From the NCBI GenBank assembly GCA_015520535.1, contig WAPZ01000104.1, forward strand, positions 1-7,074: a stretch of DNA of 7,074 bases, written 5' to 3'. Made by a program: the position numbers and the translations under genes. Numbering within the stretch: position 1 is the first letter of the stretch; the number at the start of each line of letters is the position of its first letter. Of this stretch, positions 1 through 5,688 are shown one piece after another. The notes under the pieces were generated by a model. It was not told the origin of the DNA and ran no database searches. It was given only the letters and a program-made list of their open reading frames with translations. This DNA is from Candidatus Heimdallarchaeota archaeon (GTDB lineage: Archaea > Asgardarchaeota > Heimdallarchaeia > Hodarchaeales > S146-22).

Positions 1-25
1 ACTAATTAGGGAATAAATTTCTGTA

Positions 26-34
26 CTTTAAATC
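26..34 (+). promoter_or_regulatory. Candidate TATA element for the thioesterase/hydrolase pair
   Basis: CTTTAAATC is the only TATA-like element in the short leader before the first gene. Archaeal initiation usually falls about 26 nt downstream of the box centre, which would be near position 56. That would leave the TTG at 50 outside the transcript and the ATG at 71 inside it. An 8-bp palindrome, CTAATTAG, lies at positions 2-9 just upstream. It is cut close to the window edge and its role is unknown. The call rests on motif and spacing only. Confidence 0.3.
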
Positions 35-70
35 AACAAAAAAGAAAAATTGTATTTTGGTGTGAATAAA

Positions 71-487
71 ATGAAAAAATTTGCAAATGCACTATTAGAA
101 GGAAAATTACCACCGCCGCCAGTGGCGCAGTTAATCGGTTTTAATTTGGTGTCAGCAGAATATGGGAAAACAATATTTGAGATGTACGCTGATAAACGAC
201 ATCATAACCCTATGGGGACGTTACATGGTGGTATTCTCTGCGATATTGCTGATGCGGCGATGGCGACCGCCTTTGGTACCACAGTCGACGAAAACGAAAG
301 TATAACCACCATTAGTTTTCATATTGACTTTATGAAATCACTAGTAGAAGGAAAAGTCATTGCAAAAGCACGAGTTATTAAAAGAGGACGTACCATTGGA
401 TTTATGGAATGTGATCTCTATACAGAAGATAATGAACTAATCGCAAAAGCAACCAGTACTTGTAAAGTGATTAAAAGAAAACCATAG
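71..487 (+). CDS. PaaI-family hotdog-fold acyl-CoA thioesterase
   Basis: A single hotdog domain of 138 aa, the normal length for the PaaI/YbgC-like thioesterases, which hydrolyse acyl- or aryl-CoA thioesters to free acid and CoA in the cytosol. The family signature is clear: H-N-P-M-G at residues 45-49, then H52-G53-G54, with D61 at the start of the following helix. G53 and D61 have the same positions and spacing as the catalytic Gly and Asp of E. coli PaaI, which favours the ATG at 71. GGTG at 59-62 sits 8 nt before that ATG. The in-frame TTG at 50 and GTG at 62 are less likely starts. The substrate cannot be read from the sequence. Phenylacetyl-CoA would fit the aromatic catabolism genes nearby, but those are on the other strand and many paralogues act as general housekeeping thioesterases. 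An alpha/beta-hydrolase follows after 54 nt and is probably in the same operon. Confidence 0.9.
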   Translation: MKKFANALLEGKLPPPPVAQLIGFNLVSAEYGKTIFEMYADKRHHNPMGTLHGGILCDIADAAMATAFGTTVDENESITTISFHIDFMKSLVEGKVIAKARVIKRGRTIGFMECDLYTEDNELIAKATSTCKVIKRKP

Positions 488-541
488 AAAACTTACGAGT
501 GTTTTTGGCGTAAATACCAAATTTTTGCGGATAAAGGAGAT

Positions 542-1306
542 ATGCAGGTGAATCAAATGCGGTTTATATATCAGAAAAGGGAAGAAAACACCAATACAGC
601 CATTTTACTGCTGCATGGCTCAACACAATTGCCATTTAATTATCAACATCCTTTGACTACGTTTTTTTCAGCTTATTCTGCTGATATCATTTCTGTGGAA
701 CTTCCCGGTCATGGTAAAAGCCCATTTAAAGAACGCACTTCAGTTGAAGAATTATTGAAGATGTTTTTTGATGAAATTACACAATTAAAGGAAAAATATA
801 AGAATGTGGGGTTTGTGGGGTATAGTCTCGGCGGCGGTTTGGCATTAAAAGCAACTGAAGCTGAAATTATACCTACGTTATTTGTTGTTACATTTGGCAC
901 GGGATTTAAAATTGAGCCCGAAGAATTTGAACTCATTAAGATGTTTTTTTCTAATGAATTCTTTGAGCAATTGGGCTGGTTAGAGCGGATGCGAAATGTG
1001 CATTCAAATTGGGATGCCTTGATAGAAAGCATCCCGCAATGGTATGAGCCGGGTACATCTCTTTTACCGAATATTGATATATTAGATAAAAGAGATATTC
1101 CTATATTAATTATTTTGGGGGAAAACGATGAGCCATTCCCACCAAAAAAGAATTTACCACTGTTGGGTGGCAAAAAAAATTTAGAGTCTCTTGTGGTTAA
1201 CGAAATAAACCATTTTGGTTATTTTGAACCGGACATCTGGAAAAATCTTTCAAACGTTATTGAACAATTCATAGCGCGCCATAATTTATTGACAAAGAAA
1301 AAATGA
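542..1306 (+). CDS. Alpha/beta-hydrolase of unknown substrate
   Basis: A complete alpha/beta-hydrolase of 254 aa with an intact catalytic machinery. The first strand ends in L-L-L-H25-G26 (oxyanion-hole region), P-G-H-G-K-S follows at 55-60, and the nucleophile elbow G-Y-S95-L-G-G is at 93-98. The acid is probably D196 in G-E-N-D-E-P and the base H224 in N-H-F-G. Residues of about 120-175 form a small helical cap that would set specificity. There is no signal peptide or membrane segment, so it should be cytosolic. The family covers esterases, monoacylglycerol lipases and C-C hydrolases, and nothing here singles one out. The start is uncertain. AGGAGA ends at 540, only 1 nt from ATG 542, which is too close. 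GTG 548 suits that site better, and ATG 557 has AGGTGA at 546-551. The coordinate given is the outer limit. It follows the thioesterase closely and ends 8 nt from the convergent GTPase. Confidence 0.88.
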   Translation: MQVNQMRFIYQKREENTNTAILLLHGSTQLPFNYQHPLTTFFSAYSADIISVELPGHGKSPFKERTSVEELLKMFFDEITQLKEKYKNVGFVGYSLGGGLALKATEAEIIPTLFVVTFGTGFKIEPEEFELIKMFFSNEFFEQLGWLERMRNVHSNWDALIESIPQWYEPGTSLLPNIDILDKRDIPILIILGENDEPFPPKKNLPLLGGKKNLESLVVNEINHFGYFEPDIWKNLSNVIEQFIARHNLLTKKK

Positions 1307-1314
1307 GCCATTTA

Positions 1315-1884
1315 TTATTTTGGGTACATTGTCATTAATTTTGCGATGTCAAAAAACACCTCATTTACACCACGGCCATCAAATGCGGAAGTGAAGCGCA
1401 GCCCTTTAAAATTGAATTTTTTAATAATTGGCTGGACTTTCTCTGTAATCTCATCTAATTGGCTGTCACTAGATAATAGGTCTATTTTATTGCCCACTAA
1501 AAGCAACGGAATATCAGAATTGACTTCGCGTAAAATTTGGATCCAAGGAGAGAGATTTTCCATCAAATCAATCTCTAATGCAGTCGAGGTATCAAAGCAG
1601 ACTAAGCCGCCACGTGAACCGGCGCAATATGCGGGGAACAGTTCTAAAAATTTTTCTTCACCGGCAAAATCCCAAATAGCCAAGGTTACGTATTTTTTAT
1701 CGACAATAATCTCTTTTGCGATAAAGTCGACGCCAATAGTTTTTAGCGCCGGAATAAAGCGGTTACGTTCATATCTATATAATAATGTGGTTTTTCCGAC
1801 CGTACTTGAACCAGCTATAGCAACTTTACAAATAAATCGTTTCTTTCTTTGTTTTGAGTGGCGTGGTGTCATAATACTCAACAT
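1315..1884 (-). CDS. Ras/Rab-like small GTPase
   Basis: A 189-aa Ras-superfamily GTPase with all five nucleotide-binding motifs. G1/P-loop is G25-SSTVG-K31-T32, the G2 threonine T49 lies in T-I-G-V-D-F, G3 is W-D72-F-A-G75-E76-E, G4 is N132-K-I-D135 and G5 is T165-S-A167. It should act as a GTP/GDP switch. Such proteins are abundant in Asgard archaea, where most roles are unknown. The residue after D-x-x-G in switch II is E76 instead of the catalytic Gln of Ras and Rab. The protein ends M-Y-P-K with no C-terminal cysteine, so eukaryote-type prenylation is not possible there. A basic N-terminal tail (K11, R13, K14, K15, R16) precedes the first strand. ATG 1884 has a weak AAGG at 1896-1893. A second ATG at 1872 would remove four residues only. 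It lies 79 nt behind fumarylacetoacetase, with a T-rich tract between, so it is probably a separate transcription unit. Confidence 0.93.
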   Translation of the reverse strand: MLSIMTPRHSKQRKKRFICKVAIAGSSTVGKTTLLYRYERNRFIPALKTIGVDFIAKEIIVDKKYVTLAIWDFAGEEKFLELFPAYCAGSRGGLVCFDTSTALEIDLMENLSPWIQILREVNSDIPLLLVGNKIDLLSSDSQLDEITEKVQPIIKKFNFKGLRFTSAFDGRGVNEVFFDIAKLMTMYPK

Positions 1885-1904
1885 TAAAAAAGCCTTATGC
1901 GTCC

Positions 1905-1914
1905 TTTTTAATAG
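1905..1914 (-). promoter_or_regulatory. Candidate TATA element for the GTPase gene
   Basis: On the minus strand this reads CTATTAAAAA, centred about 26 nt upstream of the ATG at 1884. That spacing is expected of an archaeal promoter giving a leaderless or nearly leaderless mRNA. It lies downstream of the T-rich tract that follows fumarylacetoacetase, which fits a separate transcription unit. Motif-level evidence only. Confidence 0.3.
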
Positions 1915-1931
1915 TTATGCTCTTTACATGC

Positions 1932-1950
1932 AAAAAAGGAAAAATAAGGG
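1932..1950 (-). terminator. T-rich archaeal-type terminator after fumarylacetoacetase
   Basis: On the minus strand, 14 nt after the fumarylacetoacetase stop codon, the sequence runs CCCTTATTTTTCCTTTTTT. Two consecutive T-tracts shortly after a stop codon, without a hairpin, are the usual form of intrinsic terminator in archaea. It would end the homogentisate operon before the GTPase gene. The region is AT-rich overall, so chance occurrence cannot be excluded. Confidence 0.45.
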
Positions 1951-1963
1951 TTTTTTGTACGTT

Positions 1964-3262
1964 TTACTTAGGATGGCTTTTTAGTTGGGCAGGAAGCACT
2001 GTAGTCGTTACATTTCCAAAACCAACTTTATAGCCATTTCCTTGACACCATGCTGTCATAATTACGCTATCATAGTCATGAAGAAATACTCTTTTTTCTC
2101 CATTTGGCAGAACCAAGGGTCGTCTTCCTAATTGTGTGATTTCCAACAGGCAGCCTAAGGATTCTACAGTCGGACCTGAGATAGTACCCGAGGCGAGTAA
2201 GTCTCCTGTCTGGAGATTACAACCATTGACGGTGTGGTGAGCAACTTGTTGTGCGATATTCCAGTATAAATACTTAAAATTTGAACTTACTATTTTGTAT
2301 GGCGTGGTGAGTTTTTGTGTCTTTAAGTATACTTCTAACTTGATGTCAAAAGTCCAATTCTTTTCTAAGCGTAAGTATGGAAGTGGTTCTGGCTCTTGTT
2401 TGACGCCTTCGCATTTAAATGGTTCTAAAGCTGTTAAAGGAACCACCCATGGGGAGATTGAGGTTGCAAAACTTTTTGCTAGAAAGGGTCCAAGAGGGAC
2501 ATATTCCCATTTTTGGATGTCACGAGCACTCCAGTCGTTTACTAAGACCATACCAAAGATATGATCCGTTGCTTTATCGATTGGAATCGGATTTCCTAAC
2601 TCATTTCCTACTCCGATGTAAAATCCCATTTCTAATTCGAAATCTAATGCTTGTGTCGGTGAAAATATGGGCGTTTTTTCGTTATCTGGAAGTATTTGTC
2701 CCCACGGTCGGTGGAAGTTCTCGCCACTTAAAATAATAGAACTGGCGCGTCCATGATAAGCCACCGGTAGATGGAGCCAATTAGGATATAAGGCATTTTC
2801 GGGCCCTCGAATCATAGCTCCAACATTTGATGCATGATATTTAGAGGAATAAAAGTCTGTAAAGTCTATAGTCGACACGGGCATACACATTTTTGCCGCA
2901 GATTGTGGAACTAAGCATTTTCGTTGTAATTCTTTATTGTCACGTAAAGCTGGGTTATCATTGCGAAGAACTGAACTAATCACGTGTCGCGCTTCATCCC
3001 ATGCTTTTTTTCCAAGTGCCATAAAATCATTAAGTGTTGAACGTGAAAATACATGAGTTTCTGACAGGCTTGTATCATTGAAAAAACCTTCTTTTTCTAA
3101 AATTGATAAATCAAGGATATATTCGCCAATCGCCACTCCTATTCGTGGTTTTTCATCGTTCGAGCGCTGAAATACGCCATAAGGTAAGTTTTGAATCGGA
3201 AAATGTGAATCTTCCGAAACTGGTATAAACGATTTCAGATTAGGATCTGTCGTTTCATCCAT
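1964..3262 (-). CDS. fahA: Fumarylacetoacetase (fumarylacetoacetate hydrolase)
   Basis: The last enzyme of tyrosine/homogentisate breakdown. It hydrolyses the C-C bond of 4-fumarylacetoacetate to fumarate and acetoacetate. At 432 aa it is full length: an N-terminal SH3-like domain (about 20-120) followed by the mixed beta-roll catalytic domain. Known mouse FAH active-site residues all appear with a constant offset of +10. Metal ligands are D136, E209, E211 and D243. The catalytic base is H143 and its partner E374. Substrate-binding residues are R152, Y169, R247, Q250, K263 and T360. The block N-D-W-S-A-R-D-I-Q-K-W at 242-252 is diagnostic. The ATG is fixed by a strong GGAGAGG at 3277-3271, 8 nt upstream. 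This site overlaps the stop codon of the preceding gene, only 14 nt away, so the two are almost certainly co-transcribed and translationally linked. No defects are visible. Confidence 0.97.
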   Translation of the reverse strand: MDETTDPNLKSFIPVSEDSHFPIQNLPYGVFQRSNDEKPRIGVAIGEYILDLSILEKEGFFNDTSLSETHVFSRSTLNDFMALGKKAWDEARHVISSVLRNDNPALRDNKELQRKCLVPQSAAKMCMPVSTIDFTDFYSSKYHASNVGAMIRGPENALYPNWLHLPVAYHGRASSIILSGENFHRPWGQILPDNEKTPIFSPTQALDFELEMGFYIGVGNELGNPIPIDKATDHIFGMVLVNDWSARDIQKWEYVPLGPFLAKSFATSISPWVVPLTALEPFKCEGVKQEPEPLPYLRLEKNWTFDIKLEVYLKTQKLTTPYKIVSSNFKYLYWNIAQQVAHHTVNGCNLQTGDLLASGTISGPTVESLGCLLEITQLGRRPLVLPNGEKRVFLHDYDSVIMTAWCQGNGYKVGFGNVTTTVLPAQLKSHPK

Positions 3263-3270
3263 TTTTATTT

Positions 3271-3277
3271 CCTCTCC
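3271..3277 (-). promoter_or_regulatory. Strong Shine-Dalgarno of fahA, touching the upstream stop codon
   Basis: The minus strand reads GGAGAGG, 8 nt before the fahA ATG. Its first base is also the last base of the TAG stop (3279-3277) of the upstream gene. It is the best ribosome-binding site in the window and suggests that ribosomes finishing the upstream gene can reinitiate on fahA. Confidence 0.7.
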
Positions 3278-4272
3278 TAATTCAATAATCCAATTTCTTT
3301 TAATGCCGCAATCGGCTCATCAAAATCACAGCTGCCAAAGGATTTGACATAATGCCGAATCTGCTCCATTTCATGTACAAAAAGTCGCCAATTTTTCCAT
3401 TTAAATTCATTTTCATCAAATGTAAAGTTCTTAATACTTTTTTCTGTTAAAAGTTCTTCGATTATCTCTGGGTCAATTGTTGGATTCAAATAACTAATCA
3501 TTGCCGCGGAAAATATGTTGAGAAAGCCATGATGCTCGACATGTAACTGTGAATCATAATACCTCAATGGTTGATGCAAGCCCGCTGTTGCTTTAAAATA
3601 AACGCGCTTTTTCGCAGCATTAATCAGTATTGTAGAAATTTGGGGGATTGATGGAAATGCATTTGCAGTTAAACCACCACATCGGACTTTGATTCCCACA
3701 TCGATTGGCAAATTAAAATCTGTTTGCACATCATAAAGACTTTGGATTAAAACATTGCTTGCCTGTGGCTGCAGTTCAATGGAAGGTACTTCAAAAAAAA
3801 GCAAAACTTTCTTACCTGATAGGAATAGCCATTGTTTTTCTTTAAATATTTTTGTCATTTGTAGAACAAAGTTTTTTACAGCCTTTGTGTCATGATTTTG
3901 GAAAATTTTTGGGGAGATTTTAATTTCAAACATATCAACAACAATGTTGGGATGGTGTTGTATTTGTTGATTTAAATCTGCTAACGCTGCGGTGACAGCT
4001 GTTATTAGTGAATCTGTATCTTCCTTCAAGGGGAAAATCAAAGAAAGCTTCCATTGACCGCTATTAAGATAATTATTTTCGTATAAATCAAAAAAATGAG
4101 ATATTTTAGTTGATGGGCAGAGAAAACGAGAAATAATCCATGAATACTTGGTTTGTCGAATGCGAACATAATTTTTCATCGCCGCTTCTAGTGAGAGCGA
4201 GGCTGGTGGAAAAACCCCGGCATAATCGATTAAATTTTCCATAAATACACGAAATGATTTGACTTCACTCAT
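3277..4272 (-). CDS. Unrecognised protein between homogentisate dioxygenase and fumarylacetoacetase; candidate isomerase
   Basis: I cannot assign a named family to this 331-aa protein. It has no signal peptide or membrane segment. Alternating strands and helices suggest an (alpha/beta) barrel, with strands near residues 45-52, 75-82, 114-120, 156-163, 192-200 and 224-233. Strand ends carry polar, motif-like blocks: L-I-D-Y-A-G-V-F-P-P (14-23), F-F-E161-V-P, K195-V-R197-C198-G-G, F-K227-A-T-A-G-L-H233, H248-G-F-L-N and, near the C-terminus, S-F-G-S-C315-D-F-D-E-P. Such dense Gly/polar blocks look like an active site. It sits between the enzymes before and after maleylacetoacetate isomerase and lacks GST-zeta features (thioredoxin fold, S-S-C-x-W type motif). 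A glutathione-independent isomerase role is therefore an inference from position. An aldolase or lyase-type barrel is the main alternative. The longer frame begins at GTG 4287. ATG 4272 is preferred because a TATA-like element lies at about 4290-4306, leaving little or no leader. Confidence 0.8.
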   Translation of the reverse strand: MSEVKSFRVFMENLIDYAGVFPPASLSLEAAMKNYVRIRQTKYSWIISRFLCPSTKISHFFDLYENNYLNSGQWKLSLIFPLKEDTDSLITAVTAALADLNQQIQHHPNIVVDMFEIKISPKIFQNHDTKAVKNFVLQMTKIFKEKQWLFLSGKKVLLFFEVPSIELQPQASNVLIQSLYDVQTDFNLPIDVGIKVRCGGLTANAFPSIPQISTILINAAKKRVYFKATAGLHQPLRYYDSQLHVEHHGFLNIFSAAMISYLNPTIDPEIIEELLTEKSIKNFTFDENEFKWKNWRLFVHEMEQIRHYVKSFGSCDFDEPIAALKEIGLLN

Positions 4273-4289
4273 AGTTATCCCAGTCACTT

Positions 4290-4306
4290 TATATAAATAT
4301 TATATC
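4290..4306 (-). promoter_or_regulatory. Candidate internal TATA element in the homogentisate cluster
   Basis: The 79-nt gap between the dioxygenase stop and the next ATG holds an A/T-only block. On the minus strand it reads ATATAATATTTATATAA and includes a near-consensus TTTATATA. Its distance to ATG 4272 (roughly 20-35 nt) matches an archaeal promoter for a leaderless transcript. If used, the middle gene and fahA could be made without the dioxygenase. The AT-rich background lowers certainty. Confidence 0.4.
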
Positions 4307-4351
4307 AATGTAAATCGTGGTGTTAGTGAGAAACATGCCGATAATTCATTG

Positions 4352-5497
4352 TTACTCATTTGCCATCCAGGACTTCCAATAATCGGGCACCGACGCCTTT
4401 TCGCCGTCCTCAGTTACATTCAATGGATTGCGGGCATCTACCATGACAGCATACTCATCGGTCATGGCTTTGTCTTGCTTAAATGCTTTTTTCAATGACC
4501 CCGGTTGCGGCCCATGGGTGAAGCCACAAGGATGAAACGTGACATAACCTGGTTTAACTATTCCACCGCGTGAGAAAAAGTCACCATCATGATAAAAAAT
4601 GACTTCGTCGTATTCAACATTTGAATGGAAAAACGGGACTTTGAGTGCTTCTTCATCGGTTTCAAAGGGTCGTGGAACAAAAGAACAAACAACAAAACCT
4701 TTTGAGATAAATGTGGTATGAACAGAAGGCGGAAGATGATAACGATGGCTCATTACGGGTAGAAAGTCGTAAATACTAATTTTCCAAGGTGTTACGTCAC
4801 CTTTCCATCCGACTACATCAATAGGATTGAAGGGAAACTTGTAATGCGTATATTGATTTTGTCGTTTAATGCGAACAATCCATTGTTTATTGTCAATTAT
4901 CGGTTCTGGCTCTGGCGTTTCGATCATAGCGGGATCAAATAATGCTGTAGGTCCTAATAGACCTCGATCTGGTATTTGGACTTCTTCACGGGATTCAATT
5001 ATGAGAAAATGATTATCTTTAGTTGTTGGAACAACACGGTAAATAGTTCCGCGTGGAATGACGATGTAATCGCCTTTTTTAAACGTTAACGGGCCATAAA
5101 CCGTTTCAAAGCGACCTTCACCGCGATGAACAAACCAAATGTCATCTCCTTCAGCATTTCGATAGTAAAATGGCATGGGCTCTGAACGGCGAGAAATTTT
5201 TAGTTGAACATCATTATTTTGTAAAAAAGTGATAGGTTCCCCCCATGGATCGGTCAAATCCGATGATTGCATTTGATTCGTATTAAATAACTGCGGTTTT
5301 AACGGGCCATCAATATCTATCCATCCGGTGGGAGGATTGAGATGATACAAATGTGATACTTTACCAAAAAATCCTTGTCTTCCATGTTCTTCCTCATACG
5401 TTGTTTTGTCATTAACTTTTGGTAATTTTACATGTGCTTGACGGCTGGTTTTTCCTTTAACTTTTGGAAATAAGGGTGTAACTTTTTTATCACTCAT
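4352..5497 (-). CDS. hmgA: Homogentisate 1,2-dioxygenase
   Basis: A non-haem Fe(II) ring-cleavage dioxygenase that converts homogentisate and O2 to 4-maleylacetoacetate, the committed step of the homogentisate branch of Tyr/Phe catabolism. At 381 aa it resembles the shorter prokaryotic form, not the human enzyme of about 445 aa. The N-terminal cupin-like half includes G-D-D-I-W-F-V-H-R-G-E-G (117-128) and I-P-R-G-T-I-Y-R (147-154). The C-terminal half carries the metal site: H291 in F-F-H-S-N, E298 in Y-D-E-V-I-F-Y-H, and H328 in T-H-G-P-Q-P-G. These correspond to the two His and one Glu iron ligands of the family; the exact Glu is inferred because the spacing is one residue longer than in human HGD. 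A lysine-rich N-terminal stretch of about 20 residues precedes the conserved part. A weak GTGA at 5507-5504 is 6 nt before the ATG. It is the first gene of the cluster, preceded by a 191-nt control region. Confidence 0.95.
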   Translation of the reverse strand: MSDKKVTPLFPKVKGKTSRQAHVKLPKVNDKTTYEEEHGRQGFFGKVSHLYHLNPPTGWIDIDGPLKPQLFNTNQMQSSDLTDPWGEPITFLQNNDVQLKISRRSEPMPFYYRNAEGDDIWFVHRGEGRFETVYGPLTFKKGDYIVIPRGTIYRVVPTTKDNHFLIIESREEVQIPDRGLLGPTALFDPAMIETPEPEPIIDNKQWIVRIKRQNQYTHYKFPFNPIDVVGWKGDVTPWKISIYDFLPVMSHRYHLPPSVHTTFISKGFVVCSFVPRPFETDEEALKVPFFHSNVEYDEVIFYHDGDFFSRGGIVKPGYVTFHPCGFTHGPQPGSLKKAFKQDKAMTDEYAVMVDARNPLNVTEDGEKASVPDYWKSWMANE

Positions 5498-5545
5498 TTT
5501 TTTTCACTTCAAATTCTGGCTTCATAAAGATATCAAATTAAGCGC

Positions 5546-5553
5546 ATTTAAAT
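5546..5553 (-). promoter_or_regulatory. Candidate TATA element upstream of hmgA
   Basis: ATTTAAAT, identical on both strands, is centred about 52 nt before the hmgA ATG. Initiation some 26 nt downstream would give a leader of roughly 25 nt that includes the weak GTGA ribosome-binding site. An inverted repeat directly abuts its upstream edge, which supports a regulated promoter. Other A/T-rich boxes are present in the gap, so the choice is tentative. Confidence 0.35.
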
Positions 5554-5566
5554 TAGTTGCGACTAA
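5553..5566. promoter_or_regulatory. Inverted repeat TTAGT-N4-ACTAA, possible operator
   Basis: Two perfect 5-bp arms, TTAGT (5553-5557) and ACTAA (5562-5566), are separated by TGCG. The site lies immediately upstream of the TATA-like element for hmgA, where archaeal activators or BRE-overlapping repressors bind. A short dyad in AT-rich DNA can arise by chance. Position is the main argument. Confidence 0.3.
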
Positions 5567-5585
5567 ATCACAAAAATGGAGCGAT

Positions 5586-5647
5586 TTGAGATAAAATGAC
5601 GACTTTTTGACTTTCTTGCGTAAGAAACGGTTTAATGTTGAGATAAA
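5586..5647. repeat. 10-bp direct repeat TTGAGATAAA in the hmgA upstream region
   Basis: TTGAGATAAA occurs exactly at 5586-5595 and again at 5638-5647. The copies are 52 bp apart, close to five helical turns, and would therefore face the same side of the DNA. The inverted repeat at 5612-5627 lies between them, near the midpoint. The arrangement suggests protein binding sites but has no known match that I recognise. Confidence 0.35.
5612..5627. promoter_or_regulatory. Inverted repeat TTTCTT-N4-AAGAAA, possible operator
   Basis: Two perfect 6-bp arms (5612-5617 and 5622-5627) enclose GCGT. No T-run follows on either strand, so it does not look like a hairpin terminator for the TPR gene. It sits about 115-130 bp upstream of hmgA and shares the core TTGCG with the dyad at 5553-5566. 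A regulator-binding site is the more likely reading, though this is not established. Confidence 0.3.
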
Positions 5648-5663
5648 TCTATTATATCAGTTT

Positions 5664-5668
5664 AAAAA
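5664..5668 (-). terminator. Weak T-tract after the TPR gene
   Basis: About 20 nt past the TPR-gene stop codon the minus strand reads CTCTTTTTAAA. A five-T run is a minimal archaeal terminator signal. It is consistent with the TPR gene ending before the hmgA control region but is weak on its own. Confidence 0.2.
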
Positions 5669-5688
5669 GAGGATAGCATGAAAATTTT

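Noticed and set aside
50..70. TTG at 50 as the start of the thioesterase
   Set aside because: ATG 71 has a GGTG 8 nt upstream and gives the usual family length and residue numbering. A TATA-like element at 26-34 would place the transcript start after position 50.
709..1173. A 154-codon minus-strand open frame inside the alpha/beta-hydrolase
   Set aside because: It is antisense to a clear hydrolase with an intact catalytic triad, and its translation shows no domain pattern.
1346..1984. A 212-codon + strand open frame opposite the GTPase gene
   Set aside because: It lies antisense to a GTPase with all five motifs intact. Its translation is rich in Ser, Asn and Ile with no recognisable domain, as expected of a shadow frame.
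4273..4287. GTG at 4287 as the start of the unknown protein
   Set aside because: It directly abuts the TATA-like block and has no ribosome-binding site; the five extra residues add nothing recognisable, and an ATG is available at 4272.
4259..4498. A + strand open frame across the gap between hmgA and the next gene
   Set aside because: Most of it is antisense to the conserved C-terminus of homogentisate dioxygenase; it has no good ribosome-binding site and no family resemblance.
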